Shown in pieces: positions 54,901-63,625 of a stretch of 64,000 nt of DNA. This DNA is from Leyella stercorea (GTDB taxonomy: Bacteria > Bacteroidota > Bacteroidia > Bacteroidales > Bacteroidaceae), in contig NZ_JADYTS010000001.1 in NCBI RefSeq assembly GCF_021531355.1, forward strand, positions 62,001 to 126,000. Direction: 5' to 3'. Within the stretch, counting starts at the first letter, position 1. Each line of letters begins with the position of its first letter. The notes beneath the pieces are model-generated. The model did not search any database and had not been told where the DNA came from. It worked only from the letters and a program-made list of their open reading frames with translations. Both the position numbers and the translations under genes were made by a program.

Positions 54901-56597
54901 ATATGCGCGAGCATTATGTAGACGGAACGCTGTCGATGGACGACTACGAGGTGTGCTCACTCACCGGATTGTACGACACCGATGGTGAAGGCACGCTCGA
55001 TGCCGACCTCAAGATGTCGCGCACACCGCTGCTTCTGCTCAACGGTTTTGTGCCCGACCGCATCATAGGCTTCAAGGGCTATGCCCAGGGCGAGGTGAAG
55101 GTGCACGGCTCGCTCAGTCGTCCAGATGTCAACGGCGAGGTTTATTTTGACTCAGCCTATGTGGCAAGCGAACCCTATGGCATCGAGATGCGTATGTGCG
55201 ACGACCCGCTCACCATCACCAACAGTCGCCTTTCGCTCGAGAACTTCCAGCTCTTTGCCCGCAACGGCAATCCGCTTACGCTGCGCGGATATGTCGACTT
55301 TGCCGACGTGGCAAACATGTCGCTCAACGTAAGAATGCGTGCCGACAACTATCTGCTCATCGACTCGAAGGAGACGGCACGCTCGGAGGCTTATGGCAAG
55401 GCGTGGGTCAACTTCCTCGGACTGGCTGAGGGACCGCTCGATGCGCTGCGTGTGCGTGGACGACTCGATGTGCTGGGTTCGAGCGACGTCACATATATAT
55501 TGCGCGACTCGCCACTCACCACCGACAATCAGCTCGATGGACTCGTGAAGTTTGTCAACTTCCGCGACCCGAATGCCGTTACCGTGACACGTCCGCCAAT
55601 CAACGGACTCAACATGGACCTCACGGTCAACATCGACGACGGTTCGCATGTGCTGTGCGCACTCAATGCCGACCACTCCAACTATGTTGACCTCATTGGT
55701 GGAGGCGACCTGCGTATGCAATATACTGCCAGCGACGGACTGAGTCTGTACGGACGCTATACTATAGGTTCGGGTGAGATGAAATACTCGTTGCCCGTAA
55801 TTCCGCTCAAGACATTTACCATCAAGGACGGCAGCTATGCCGAATTCTCGGGCGACCCGATGAATCCGCGACTCAACATCACCGCCACAGAAGAGAACAA
55901 GACAACCGTGACCGATGACGGCGGAACCGGCCGCAGCGTTACATTCGAGTGTGGTGTCGTGATAACCAAGACGCTGAAGGACATGGGACTGCAGTTTACC
56001 ATCGACGCACCCGACGACCAGCAGATGCACAACGAACTGATGACGCAGTCGGTAGAGAACCGTGGCAAGCTGGCTGTGACCATGCTTACAACGGGCATGT
56101 ATCTCGCCGACGGCAACACCAACTCGTTCTCGATGAACAATGCGCTGAGTGCATTCCTCAACTCGCAAATCAACGCCATCAGCGGCAATGCCTTGCGCAC
56201 GCTCGACCTTTCGTTCGGAATGGACAACACTACGCTGGGTTCGGGACAGGTACACACCGACTACTCGTTCAAGTTCTCAAAGCGATTCTGGAACAACCGT
56301 CTGCGCATAGTCATCGGTGGAAAGGTGTCGAGCGGTGCCGAGATTGAAAACCAGAACGATACGTTCTTCGACAACGTTACGTTTGAGTATCGTCTGTCGC
56401 CCAACTCCAACAAGTACTTGAAGCTGTTCTACGACCGCGACTCGTACGACTGGCTCGAAGGCTATGTGGAGCAGTTTGGTGGCGGTTTCCTGTGGCGCAA
56501 GAAGATGGACAGCCTGAAGGAGATATTCCGTTTCAGAAAGCCGAAACAGAACGACCAGATTGAGCTGCTCAATGACACTACAAGACAGAAGAAATAA
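51969..56597 (+). CDS. tamB: TamB-like inner-membrane-anchored translocation/lipid-transfer protein
   Basis: This 1542-residue AsmA-like/TamB protein has one N-terminal membrane helix (about residues 8-32). A very long beta-taco repeat region follows, and the TamB C-terminal DUF490-type domain covers the last 400 residues (LKTFTIKDGSYAEFSGDPMNPRLNITATEE is the usual entry to it). TamB spans the periplasm and works with an outer-membrane Omp85 protein. In Bacteroidetes that partner is the lipoprotein TamL, encoded 23 bp downstream. Recent work assigns phospholipid transfer to this family. Confidence 0.92.
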   Translation: MKPVVKKSLIAVAAVVATPIVILVLLAVLLYVPSVQNWAVRQVASYASESTGMTVRVDHVRLRFPLDLTVDGFLATQPNDSLRHKTDTIADARQLTVSVRLRPLFHGNVVVDRLELADTKLNTAHFVPSARVKGHVGQLSLRSRSINLNDETVHIDQAALKGARLDVALSDTVPEDTTSTPSHWNISLDRLDIADTKATVHMPDDSLRIAAGIGKLEARNGSFDLFKGTYSVGSLDWREGSLNYDMRYTLAQPGLDYNHIALSAIGMHVDSLQYSDDGVRLRLKECALKEKSGLQVNEFSTYLLLDSTHVWLPDMRLRTPRSMLTAKVKMDLSTFAESNPGVMDVNIKGYVVKTDFVPLFGFLPKEMLRRMPATPITLNADINGNMRRLSINELSVTYPTAFALKAKGKAQNLTDTDRLRADIKAEGRTYNLDFVKAMLPRSVASSFNIPYGIGLKANVHADGPRYAADFNVTEGGGHVGGKASVDTRRMAYNATLSAKSLHLSHFVPGLAAGPFTGSLKAHGVGTDMLSPRTQLDAEGSIAEFRYAGYDMSNTKLTANVHNGVGHALLDSHTPLLQGTINLNALMNGKRMDAQLACDLINADFMRMGVSKRPLTASLRADVDLASDFKVNHTARGVIGNIIVRDSLRTYRPERIALDIFTRRDSTHAAVTSGDFTLRLDGSGTIEHILKRLESVNEEAMRQSKERYIDQLRLRERLPDVALYFDAGRENIFARTLRRFGYDFHNAYIDMATSPAAGINGKLRLDSLVAAGVQLDTIRLAFKSDSIKTDFEGQVRNNRSNKQFVFDARFRGAFHEQSMYLGTRIYDARERLGIALGLRAQMEQGGVRVSLGGIDPVLGYKEFKVNKNNYVFFANDKRLSADMALRADDGMAVRVYTNDSTEALQDVTIGLARFDLQKVLAVVPYAPNISGILNGDFHYISQQEGDMSVSSSVSIDKMTYEGCPIGNLSSEFVYMPKDNMREHYVDGTLSMDDYEVCSLTGLYDTDGEGTLDADLKMSRTPLLLLNGFVPDRIIGFKGYAQGEVKVHGSLSRPDVNGEVYFDSAYVASEPYGIEMRMCDDPLTITNSRLSLENFQLFARNGNPLTLRGYVDFADVANMSLNVRMRADNYLLIDSKETARSEAYGKAWVNFLGLAEGPLDALRVRGRLDVLGSSDVTYILRDSPLTTDNQLDGLVKFVNFRDPNAVTVTRPPINGLNMDLTVNIDDGSHVLCALNADHSNYVDLIGGGDLRMQYTASDGLSLYGRYTIGSGEMKYSLPVIPLKTFTIKDGSYAEFSGDPMNPRLNITATEENKTTVTDDGGTGRSVTFECGVVITKTLKDMGLQFTIDAPDDQQMHNELMTQSVENRGKLAVTMLTTGMYLADGNTNSFSMNNALSAFLNSQINAISGNALRTLDLSFGMDNTTLGSGQVHTDYSFKFSKRFWNNRLRIVIGGKVSSGAEIENQNDTFFDNVTFEYRLSPNSNKYLKLFYDRDSYDWLEGYVEQFGGGFLWRKKMDSLKEIFRFRKPKQNDQIELLNDTTRQKK

Positions 56598-56620
56598 TAA
56601 TAAAAGCCGTATATAAGGAT

Positions 56621-58990
56621 ATGAATGCAAATAGAAATAACAGCATACTGACACTCTCACGTCTGTGGAAGGGCGTGATGGGTGTGCTTGGCATGGTGCT
56701 CTTTGCCTCGTGCTCGGAGACGGCGAGCGTGCCCGACGGCGACCAACTGTACACCGGACAGCGCAAGATAAAATACAAGAACTATGCTGCCAACGACCAT
56801 TTCAACACCACTCAGGAGGAGGTGGAGGCGGCTCTTGCCACCGAACCGAACGGTGCCATACTGGGCAGTTCGTATTATCGCTCGCCATTCCCTTACCGCT
56901 TGTGGATATACAATGCCTTTTACAAAAGCGACGAGGGATTGGGCAAATGGGTGCGCAAGACATTCGGCAAGGCACCGGTGCTCATGAGCAACGTAAATCC
57001 GCGTCTGCGCTCGCAGGTGGCACGCGAACTGCTGCGTGCACGTGGCTATTTCGGATCGTATGTCAACTACGACATTCTCACAAATTCTAACCCGAAGAAA
57101 GCCAAGATTGGCTATACGGTCAATTTTGGCGACCTGACCACTATCGACACATTGACTTACGTGAACTTCCCCGTTGAGGCTCAGCATCTCATCGATTCTA
57201 CATCGGCAGAATCGTTGGTGCACAAGGGCGACCCGTTCGACGTGTCGACGCTCGAAGCCGAGCGTACACGTGTGTCGACACTGTTGCGCAACAACGGCTA
57301 CTTCTACTATCAGCCGGGCTATGCCACATATCTGGCTGACACCCTTGCTGCTGTGAATAAGGCGCAGGTGAAGTTGCAGTATGCCGACAGTCTGCCCTCG
57401 CAGATAGGCAAGAAGTGGTATATCGGGCATATCAATCTTGAGATGCGACGCAATGCTATGCAGCAACTCACCGATACTGTGACGCGCCGTGACTACACAA
57501 TAGTATATACGGGCAAGCGCACGCCTATACGTGCAGGCGTGATAGCGCGCGACCTGAAGATGCGTCCTGGCAAACTCTATAGTTATAACACCTATCAGCA
57601 GTCAATCAATACACTCACCTCAAAGGGACTTTTCTCGCGTGTAGACCTTGGATTTGCTCCGCGCGACACTTCGGCAACCTGCGATACGCTCGACCTTACG
57701 CTCAACTGCGTATTCGACAAGCCATACGACTTCTATGTTGAGGCAAATGTTGTGGGCAAGACTACGGGACGTGTGGGTCCGGGACTGGTAATGGGTGTTG
57801 TAAGGCGCAACGCCTTCCGTGGAGGCGAAAAACTGTCGGTCAATCTGAAAGGCTCGTATGAGTGGCAGACCGGACACCGTGCCGACGGTACAAGTTCCAA
57901 GTTCAACTCGTATGAGTATGGTGCCGACGTGTCGCTTGAGATGCCCCGACTGATGTTTGTAGACCGTTTGATGGAGCGTGTGCGTGCCAAACGCTGGCTG
58001 AGCGGACAAAAGTTGAAGCCCAACAACACAGTATCGAACACGCTTATCAAGGCTTCGAGCGACGTGATCAACCGTTCGGGCTACTTCAAGCGCCACATCG
58101 TGTCGGGCGAATTGACATATACCATCCAGCCCGCGCCCAATAGGGTGCACCAGTTCTCGCCCCTCATACTGCAATACGAATACATGCAGAAGCAGACCGA
58201 TGCTTTCAAAGAGATAGTAAATCAGAGTCCGTATCTGCTCATTTCGATGGCCGACCAGTTTGTGCCTAAGATGCGCTATACGTTCACTTATCAGTCGCGC
58301 TCTACCTTCCGCAACCCGATATATTGGCAGGTGTCGGTGAGCGAGGCGTCCAATCTGTTGTCACTTGGCTATCTGGCGTGCGGCGAGAAGTGGAACGAGA
58401 AGGGTAAGACTATGTTCAAGAATCCGTACGCACAGTTCCTAAAGGTAGAAACCGACTATCGCAAGACGTGGCAGGTGTCTGACCACAGCCAATTGGTGGG
58501 TCATGTCAATGCCGGCGTGATATGGTCGTATGGCAATGCAAGTGCTGCGCCATACAGTGAGCAGTTTTATGTGGGGGGTGCCAACAGCATACGTGCCTTC
58601 AATGTGCGCAGCATTGGTCCGGGCCGCTATTACACCAATCAGTCGCGACTGTCGTATATGGACCAGACGGGCGACATAAAGTTTCAGGCCAACGTGGAGT
58701 ATCGTCCGCGTCTGTTCGGCAATTTGTATGGAGCGCTCTTCGTAGATGCCGGCAACGTATGGGCATTGCGCGACGACGGCTATCGTGAAGGGTCGAAGTT
58801 GCAAATGAAAAATCTGCTAAAGGACATGGCGCTGGGCACCGGTGTAGGCATTCGCTACGACTTGGAGTTCTTCGTTCTGCGTCTCGACTGGGGTATCGGT
58901 ATCCATGTGCCCTATAAGAGCGGATTCTACAACATGAACAGCTTTAAGGATTCGCAGAGCCTGCACTTCGCAATCGGCTATCCGTTCTGA
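56621..58990 (+). CDS. TamL-like Omp85 lipoprotein
   Basis: This 789-residue outer-membrane protein has a lipoprotein signal (Cys31 in LFASCSE), which sets TamL apart from TamA and BamA. The mature N-terminus (VPDGDQLYTG) and POTRA-like domains (about residues 45-400) precede an Omp85 barrel. VGGANSIRAFNVRSIGPG (about 650-667) contains the conserved (V/I)RG(F/Y)-like motif with RAF, and the barrel ends in aromatic YPF. It forms a pair with TamB just upstream. Confidence 0.92.
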   Translation: MNANRNNSILTLSRLWKGVMGVLGMVLFASCSETASVPDGDQLYTGQRKIKYKNYAANDHFNTTQEEVEAALATEPNGAILGSSYYRSPFPYRLWIYNAFYKSDEGLGKWVRKTFGKAPVLMSNVNPRLRSQVARELLRARGYFGSYVNYDILTNSNPKKAKIGYTVNFGDLTTIDTLTYVNFPVEAQHLIDSTSAESLVHKGDPFDVSTLEAERTRVSTLLRNNGYFYYQPGYATYLADTLAAVNKAQVKLQYADSLPSQIGKKWYIGHINLEMRRNAMQQLTDTVTRRDYTIVYTGKRTPIRAGVIARDLKMRPGKLYSYNTYQQSINTLTSKGLFSRVDLGFAPRDTSATCDTLDLTLNCVFDKPYDFYVEANVVGKTTGRVGPGLVMGVVRRNAFRGGEKLSVNLKGSYEWQTGHRADGTSSKFNSYEYGADVSLEMPRLMFVDRLMERVRAKRWLSGQKLKPNNTVSNTLIKASSDVINRSGYFKRHIVSGELTYTIQPAPNRVHQFSPLILQYEYMQKQTDAFKEIVNQSPYLLISMADQFVPKMRYTFTYQSRSTFRNPIYWQVSVSEASNLLSLGYLACGEKWNEKGKTMFKNPYAQFLKVETDYRKTWQVSDHSQLVGHVNAGVIWSYGNASAAPYSEQFYVGGANSIRAFNVRSIGPGRYYTNQSRLSYMDQTGDIKFQANVEYRPRLFGNLYGALFVDAGNVWALRDDGYREGSKLQMKNLLKDMALGTGVGIRYDLEFFVLRLDWGIGIHVPYKSGFYNMNSFKDSQSLHFAIGYPF

Positions 58991-59049
58991 TGCCGATGGC
59001 AGAGGCAAGGGTGAAGTCGACAAATAAAAATAAACAATATTGTATAGCA

Positions 59050-59100
59050 AAAGAACAACATTGTCTTACTATAATTTAGTGTAAGACAATGTTGTTCTTT
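59050..59100. terminator. Bidirectional terminator between tamL and the PIN toxin gene
   Basis: A perfect 20-bp stem (AAAGAACAACATTGTCTTAC with its complement at 59081-59100) encloses 11 nt. T-rich sequence follows on both strands. Confidence 0.85.
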
Positions 59101-59109
59101 CTTGTTTTA

Positions 59110-59517
59110 TTATCCATTAATAAAAAACTCGTCTGGAGTCATAACAGGTACATTAGCTTCTACAAAATCCTTTTTATTTCTAGTCAAAACAACATCGACT
59201 TTTGAACTTATTGCCGAATAATACTGCATAGCGTCTTCCAGATCGTCAAAGCCTGAAACCAAAGCCATGTCTACAGTTTGCCTGTCAACTGTTGTTGTTA
59301 CAGTAAGACTTCTAAGTTTTTCGAATAGTAGAACACGTTCTTCTTTTTTCATCTTACGACACAGATAAGCCAAAGTTGCATAACTTAATGAACTGACATA
59401 TAATGTTATTTTTTTGTGAAAACCTAACGTAAATAACTTCAGGGAATTCTGGCAAAATGGTTCTCGTTTTAAGAACAAATCTGCAACGATATTAGTGTCA
59501 AGAAAGACCTTTTTCAT
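59110..59517 (-). CDS. PIN-domain ribonuclease toxin (VapC-like)
   Basis: This 135-residue PIN nuclease starts FLDTNIVADLF, with the first acidic Mg2+ ligand D7. It continues to SGFDDLEDAMQYYSAI, which holds further acidic residues, and VDVVLTRNKKDF near residue 107. The start overlaps the end of the antitoxin gene by 20 bp, as in many toxin-antitoxin pairs. The likely targets are tRNA or mRNA, by family. The pair sits between two terminators and is a typical isolated accessory insertion. Confidence 0.85.
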   Translation of the reverse strand: MKKVFLDTNIVADLFLKREPFCQNSLKLFTLGFHKKITLYVSSLSYATLAYLCRKMKKEERVLLFEKLRSLTVTTTVDRQTVDMALVSGFDDLEDAMQYYSAISSKVDVVLTRNKKDFVEANVPVMTPDEFFING

Positions 59518-59779
59518 TGTATCTATCCTCTAAATGTTTATGGTATGCTTTTCTTCCATTTATATCGTCAGCGTCAATAGAGTCAGAAGGAACCACCCCC
59601 AACATACTCATAACCATATCAGGAATTTCAATTTCTTCATGTTCCATCTTCTTCTCTTTTTTTAGCAAACGTTTCAAGTATGCCTCAACAAGTTTTGTCA
59701 AGTCTGTTCCTTTTCTGCTTGCATATCTTTGTGCATCTTCAAAAAGGTATTTATCCAATGTTAGTGCTTTTGTTTCCAT
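59498..59779 (-). CDS. Ribbon-helix-helix antitoxin (DUF6364-like)
   Basis: This 93-residue partner of the PIN toxin begins METKALTLDKYLFEDAQRY, with a short beta-strand followed by the two-helix RHH DNA-binding unit (about residues 1-45). A charged lysine/glutamate-rich segment and a C-terminal tail that would wrap the toxin come next. ATG 59779 was used; the longer frame runs through the promoter and operator. It probably represses its own promoter at 59809-59827. Confidence 0.8.
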   Translation of the reverse strand: METKALTLDKYLFEDAQRYASRKGTDLTKLVEAYLKRLLKKEKKMEHEEIEIPDMVMSMLGVVPSDSIDADDINGRKAYHKHLEDRYNEKGLS

Positions 59780-59808
59780 ATTATGTCCTATTATGATGTT
59801 GTATATTG

Positions 59809-59827
59809 CAAATTTAATTATTAAATT
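59809..59827 (-). promoter_or_regulatory. Promoter box overlapping a palindrome (antitoxin operator)
   Basis: On the reverse strand TAAATTTG (complement of 59809-59816) fits the -7 box; a CTTG 20 bp upstream is a near -33 match. The palindrome AATTTAA-TTA-TTAAATT (59811-59827) overlaps the -7 box, the right place for repression by the antitoxin. Confidence 0.6.
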
Positions 59828-59918
59828 CGAAACGAACAAGCAAAAACTATCTATTTTCCAGACTTCGTCATCGTGTCACCTCCCAAAACTCCAATCTGCC
59901 ATTGCATTCAATATGCTT

Positions 59919-60701
59919 CTAGTATGCAGCAATGCAATTGAAGCCCTCAGCAGCCACACGGTCGCGGATTGTGTTAAGTTCTTCGTGCGTAGCCTTGCGC
60001 AGCGTTGGGCATGGAGTTTCGCGGTCGATGGTGTATATCATCACTTCTGAGGGGCGTATTTGTCGCACGACAGCGAGCCATGGCTCAACGAAGCGGTCGC
60101 TGGTGTTCGATACATCGTGTCCGAGGTCGTCCGTTCCGTTCATGAAAATGGTCTGGATGATGACGTGACCATTGAACGACTGCATCTCCTTGATTATCTG
60201 CTCCACGTCGTAGGCAGGTGAAACGGGGCGGTCTACATTATTTATATATATAGGGTCAACGGTGTCGAGCTTCATTATGTTGTTGTCGACAAGCATCAAT
60301 GCGCGGTGTACATCGGGGCGGAGGGCAAGCGTAGAGTTGGTCAGCACCGAAACCTTGGCGTTGGGATAGAACTCATTGCGCAGCCGTATGGTGTCCTCAA
60401 CGATGCCTAGGAAGTCGGGATGGCCAGTAGGTTCGCCGTTGCCCGAGAATGTAATGACGTCGAGAGCCGATTCGTCTGCCTTCATCTCCTTTAGTTTAGC
60501 TTCAAGAGCCGATGCTATGTGTTGGCGTGTTGGACGTGGCGATTTGGTGTGACGGTTGCTATTATAGCCCACTTCGCAATATATACAGTCGAACGTACAT
60601 ATTTTTCCGTCGCTCGGATTGACGTTCACGCCGAGCGATATTCCCAGTCGGCGACTGTGTATAGGGCCGACAATAGGCGAAGGATAGAGAATTGTTGACA
60701 T
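59919..60701 (-). CDS. Radical SAM protein, unknown substrate
   Basis: This 260-residue radical SAM enzyme has the cluster motif C35-x3-C39-x2-C42 (CTFDCIYCEVG). A glycine-rich FSGNGEPTGHPDF SAM-binding stretch lies near 85-97, and a VLTNSTLAL strand follows. The N-terminal PIHSRRLGISLGVN is a hallmark of a widespread uncharacterised radical SAM subfamily. It stands alone on the reverse strand. A TATCTTTG box (complement of 60756-60763) lies about 55 bp upstream. The reaction cannot be inferred. Confidence 0.85.
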   Translation of the reverse strand: MSTILYPSPIVGPIHSRRLGISLGVNVNPSDGKICTFDCIYCEVGYNSNRHTKSPRPTRQHIASALEAKLKEMKADESALDVITFSGNGEPTGHPDFLGIVEDTIRLRNEFYPNAKVSVLTNSTLALRPDVHRALMLVDNNIMKLDTVDPIYINNVDRPVSPAYDVEQIIKEMQSFNGHVIIQTIFMNGTDDLGHDVSNTSDRFVEPWLAVVRQIRPSEVMIYTIDRETPCPTLRKATHEELNTIRDRVAAEGFNCIAAY

Positions 60702-60897
60702 TGTTGTCTGTATTAATGTTTATTTTATGGGGTGCCAGTATCTTTTATGATTATACAAAGATACTGTTTCTATTTTGAAATCAGAACAGCAATACAATCA
60801 TATCCATAACAGCGTGTTAATTGTGGTTAATTGCTCGCTGTTCCGATTTTTTTTTTGTTATTTTGCAAGAAATTTGGTATAATATACCCTTTAGAAA

Positions 60898-61776
60898 ATG
60901 GCAAAAAGAAGGAAAAAGACCGGCAGTCGTCATGGATTGCAGGCGGTAACGCTGTGCATTAGCACGGCTATGGTGCTTATATTGTTGGGCTTGGTTGTGT
61001 TCTCGGTGCTTACAGCGCGCAACCTCTCGACATACGTAAAACAGAATATTGTGGTGACATTGATGCTTCAGGACGATATGACGTCGGGTGAGGCCCGACA
61101 GTTCTGTGCCAAGCTGAAGCACCGCCCCTACATCTGCCGACTCGACTATATCAGTAAAGAGCAGGCACTGCGCGAGGGCATCAAGACGCTCGGCGCCGAC
61201 CCACGTGAGTTTGCCGACACCAACCCGTTCCTTTCGTCGGTAGAGATTACGCTCAATGCCGACTATGCCAATACCGACTCGCTTCAGTTTATCTCGCGCG
61301 AGCTTAAAGCCTATCCGAAGGTGAGCGAGGTGAAATATCAGAAAGACTTGATTGACAGCGTCAACGCCAACATCGCCAAGATAAGTATTGTGTTGCTTAC
61401 GATAGCGTTGTTGCTCACCATCGTGTCATTCTCGCTCATCAACAATACCATACGTCTTAGTGTATATGCCCGTCGCTTCTCTATACATACGATGAAGCTT
61501 GTGGGTGCATCGTGGGGATTCATACGTGCACCGTTCGTGCGTCGCTATATGCTGCTTGGACTGCTTGCAGCCATCATTGCCTGCATAGCTCTCGGAGGAG
61601 CCATATACGTATTATATATGTATGAGCCAGACATTCTTGAGGTGCTGACATGGCAGGTATTGGCTATAACAGCCGGTACGGTGGTGTTCTTCGGACTGTT
61701 CATCACAGCTCTCTGTTCGACCATTTCGGTCAACAAGTTCCTGAAGATGAAGGCAGGTGACCTATACAAGATTTAA
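60898..61776 (+). CDS. ftsX: FtsX, cell-division ABC permease
   Basis: This 292-residue membrane protein has one N-terminal TM helix after a basic start (MAKRRKKTG), a periplasmic domain (about residues 50-160) and three C-terminal TM helices with VYARRFSIHTMKLVGASWGFIR between them. FtsX, with the ATPase FtsE, controls peptidoglycan hydrolases during division; ftsE is not adjacent here. It leads the ftsX - DUF3098 - uppP - truB - queA unit common in Bacteroidetes. A small palindrome (GGTATAATATACC, 60876-60888) lies 10 bp before the start. Confidence 0.92.
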   Translation: MAKRRKKTGSRHGLQAVTLCISTAMVLILLGLVVFSVLTARNLSTYVKQNIVVTLMLQDDMTSGEARQFCAKLKHRPYICRLDYISKEQALREGIKTLGADPREFADTNPFLSSVEITLNADYANTDSLQFISRELKAYPKVSEVKYQKDLIDSVNANIAKISIVLLTIALLLTIVSFSLINNTIRLSVYARRFSIHTMKLVGASWGFIRAPFVRRYMLLGLLAAIIACIALGGAIYVLYMYEPDILEVLTWQVLAITAGTVVFFGLFITALCSTISVNKFLKMKAGDLYKI

Positions 61777-61801
61777 TATTCAACATTAATAATAAAGTAA
61801 A

Positions 61802-62026
61802 GTGGACAAGAGAAATTATGCTTTCGACAAGATCAATTTCATTCTCATAGCAGTGGGAATGGTGATTGTGATTCTTGGTTTCATCCTTATGAGTGGTGGC
61901 GGTAGCGACGAGTCGGTGTTCGATGCCGACATCTTCAGCGTGCGCCGCATCAAGGTGGCTCCAGTGGTTTGCTTCATCGGCTTCATATCAATTGTGTATG
62001 CAATAATCAGAAAGCCGAAAAACTAA
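61802..62026 (+). CDS. DUF3098 small membrane protein
   Basis: This 74-residue protein has two hydrophobic segments (about residues 11-29 and 50-67) separated by an acidic loop with ESVFDADIFSVRR. It starts with GTG 25 bp after ftsX. This family is restricted to Bacteroidetes and nearly always lies between ftsX and uppP, which suggests an envelope-related job. No biochemical function is known. Confidence 0.85.
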   Translation: MDKRNYAFDKINFILIAVGMVIVILGFILMSGGGSDESVFDADIFSVRRIKVAPVVCFIGFISIVYAIIRKPKN

Positions 62027-62059
62027 AACATTTAACACTTAACATTAAAACGAAATAAA

Positions 62060-62857
62060 GTGGATTGGTTACAAGCATTGGTCCTGGGCATTGTTCAGGG
62101 CCTTACCGAATATTTGCCAGTAAGTAGCAGCGGCCATCTTGCCATCGGTTCATACCTCTTTGGCATTGAAGGCGAGGAGAACTTGGCATTCACCGTATTG
62201 GTGCACGTGGCTACAGTGATGAGTACATTCGTTGTACTGTGGAAAGAGATTGACTGGATATTGAAGGGACTCTTCAAGTTCAAGATGAACGATGAGACCA
62301 AGTATTTCCTCAACATCGTAGTGTCGATGATACCAATAGGCATCGTTGGCGTATTCTTCAAGGATAAGGTGGAGGAGATATTCGGTTCGGGACTGCTCAT
62401 TGTGGGCTGCTGTCTGTTGCTTACTGCAGCTCTGCTCACCTTCTCTTATTATGCAAAACCGCGTCAACGCGAGCATATTTCGCTCAAGGACGCCTTCATC
62501 ATCGGATTGGCACAGGCTTGCGCTGTACTGCCTGGACTGTCGCGCTCAGGTTCTACCATCGCAACAGGTCTGTTGCTCGGCAACAAGAAGGAGAAACTGG
62601 CACAGTTCTCGTTCCTTATGGTTGTCCCGCCGATACTCGGTGAGGCACTGCTCGACGTGCTTAAGGCAGCCAAAGGCGAGGAAGCGTTCGGTGACATCAG
62701 CGTTTTGCCGCTCGTTGTAGGCTTTATCGCCGCTTTCGTTAGCGGCTGTCTGGCTTGCAAGTGGATGATAAATATCGTGAAGAAGGGCAAACTCATATAC
62801 TTCGGCATCTACTGCGCCATTGCAGGAGCCGTGACAATCGTATGCTCGCTCTTTTAA
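62060..62857 (+). CDS. uppP: UppP, undecaprenyl-diphosphatase
   Basis: This 265-residue polytopic enzyme (BacA family) recycles undecaprenyl diphosphate, the lipid carrier for peptidoglycan and O-antigen. It has the N-terminal catalytic motif [15 protein letters not shown] (about residues 13-27) and the second motif [17 protein letters not shown] (about 155-171). The start is GTG, as in the gene before it. High dosage of this enzyme gives bacitracin resistance in other bacteria. Confidence 0.95.
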   Translation: MDWLQALVLGIVQGLTEYLPVSSSGHLAIGSYLFGIEGEENLAFTVLVHVATVMSTFVVLWKEIDWILKGLFKFKMNDETKYFLNIVVSMIPIGIVGVFFKDKVEEIFGSGLLIVGCCLLLTAALLTFSYYAKPRQREHISLKDAFIIGLAQACAVLPGLSRSGSTIATGLLLGNKKEKLAQFSFLMVVPPILGEALLDVLKAAKGEEAFGDISVLPLVVGFIAAFVSGCLACKWMINIVKKGKLIYFGIYCAIAGAVTIVCSLF

Positions 62858-62898
62858 ATAGACAGACTGCTTATTAATTGATAGACAACATACAGGGA

Positions 62899-63612
62899 AT
62901 GAATTTCACCAAAGGCGAAGTCATCGCCATCAACAAACCCCTTGACATGACGAGCTTCAGCGCTCTTGCCTTTGTGCGCAAGCGTCTGTGTATGCGTCTT
63001 GGAGTGAAGAAATTGAAGGTGGGTCATGCCGGAACGCTCGACCCGCTTGCTACTGGTGTGCTTGTGCTCTGCACGGGCAAGTTCACCAAACGCATCGAGG
63101 AGTTTCAGCAGCATGGCAAGGAATATACAGCCACATTGCAGCTTGGTGCCACCACGCCCAGCTACGACATGGAGCATCCTGTCAACGAGACTTATCCCAC
63201 TGACGGCATCACTCGCGAGCGTATCGAGCAGGTGCTTGAGCGCTTTAAGGGCGACATTGAGCAGGTTCCGCCTACGTTCAGCGCATGCAAGGTGAGCGGA
63301 CAGCGTGCCTACGACCTTCGACGTAAGGGTAAGGACGTAGAGCTTCAGCCCAAGCATATACACATTGACGACATAGAACTGACCTCGTTCGACCCCGAAC
63401 GTATGCAGATGTCGATACGCGTGGCATGCGGCAAGGGTACATATATACGTGCTTTGGCACGCGACATTGGTCGTGCTCTCGATTCGGGAGCCTATCTGAC
63501 TGAGCTGTGCCGCACACGATCGGGCGAGTATCGTGTAGAGGACTGTCTCGAACTGAAGCAGTTTGAGGAGTGGCTCGCCAATCAGACAATAGAAACAACA
63601 GAAGATGAATAA
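62899..63612 (+). CDS. truB: TruB, tRNA pseudouridine-55 synthase
   Basis: This 237-residue enzyme makes pseudouridine 55 in the T-loop of tRNAs. It shows INKPLDMTSF near the N-terminus, GHAGTLDPLATGVLV with catalytic D48, and RVACGKGTYIRALARDIG. It lacks the C-terminal PUA domain of E. coli TruB, as is usual in Bacteroidetes. ATG 62899 was preferred over an in-frame TTG at 62878. Stop and next start are 13 bp apart. Confidence 0.93.
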   Translation: MNFTKGEVIAINKPLDMTSFSALAFVRKRLCMRLGVKKLKVGHAGTLDPLATGVLVLCTGKFTKRIEEFQQHGKEYTATLQLGATTPSYDMEHPVNETYPTDGITRERIEQVLERFKGDIEQVPPTFSACKVSGQRAYDLRRKGKDVELQPKHIHIDDIELTSFDPERMQMSIRVACGKGTYIRALARDIGRALDSGAYLTELCRTRSGEYRVEDCLELKQFEEWLANQTIETTEDE

Positions 63613-63625
63613 ATAAAAACGGACT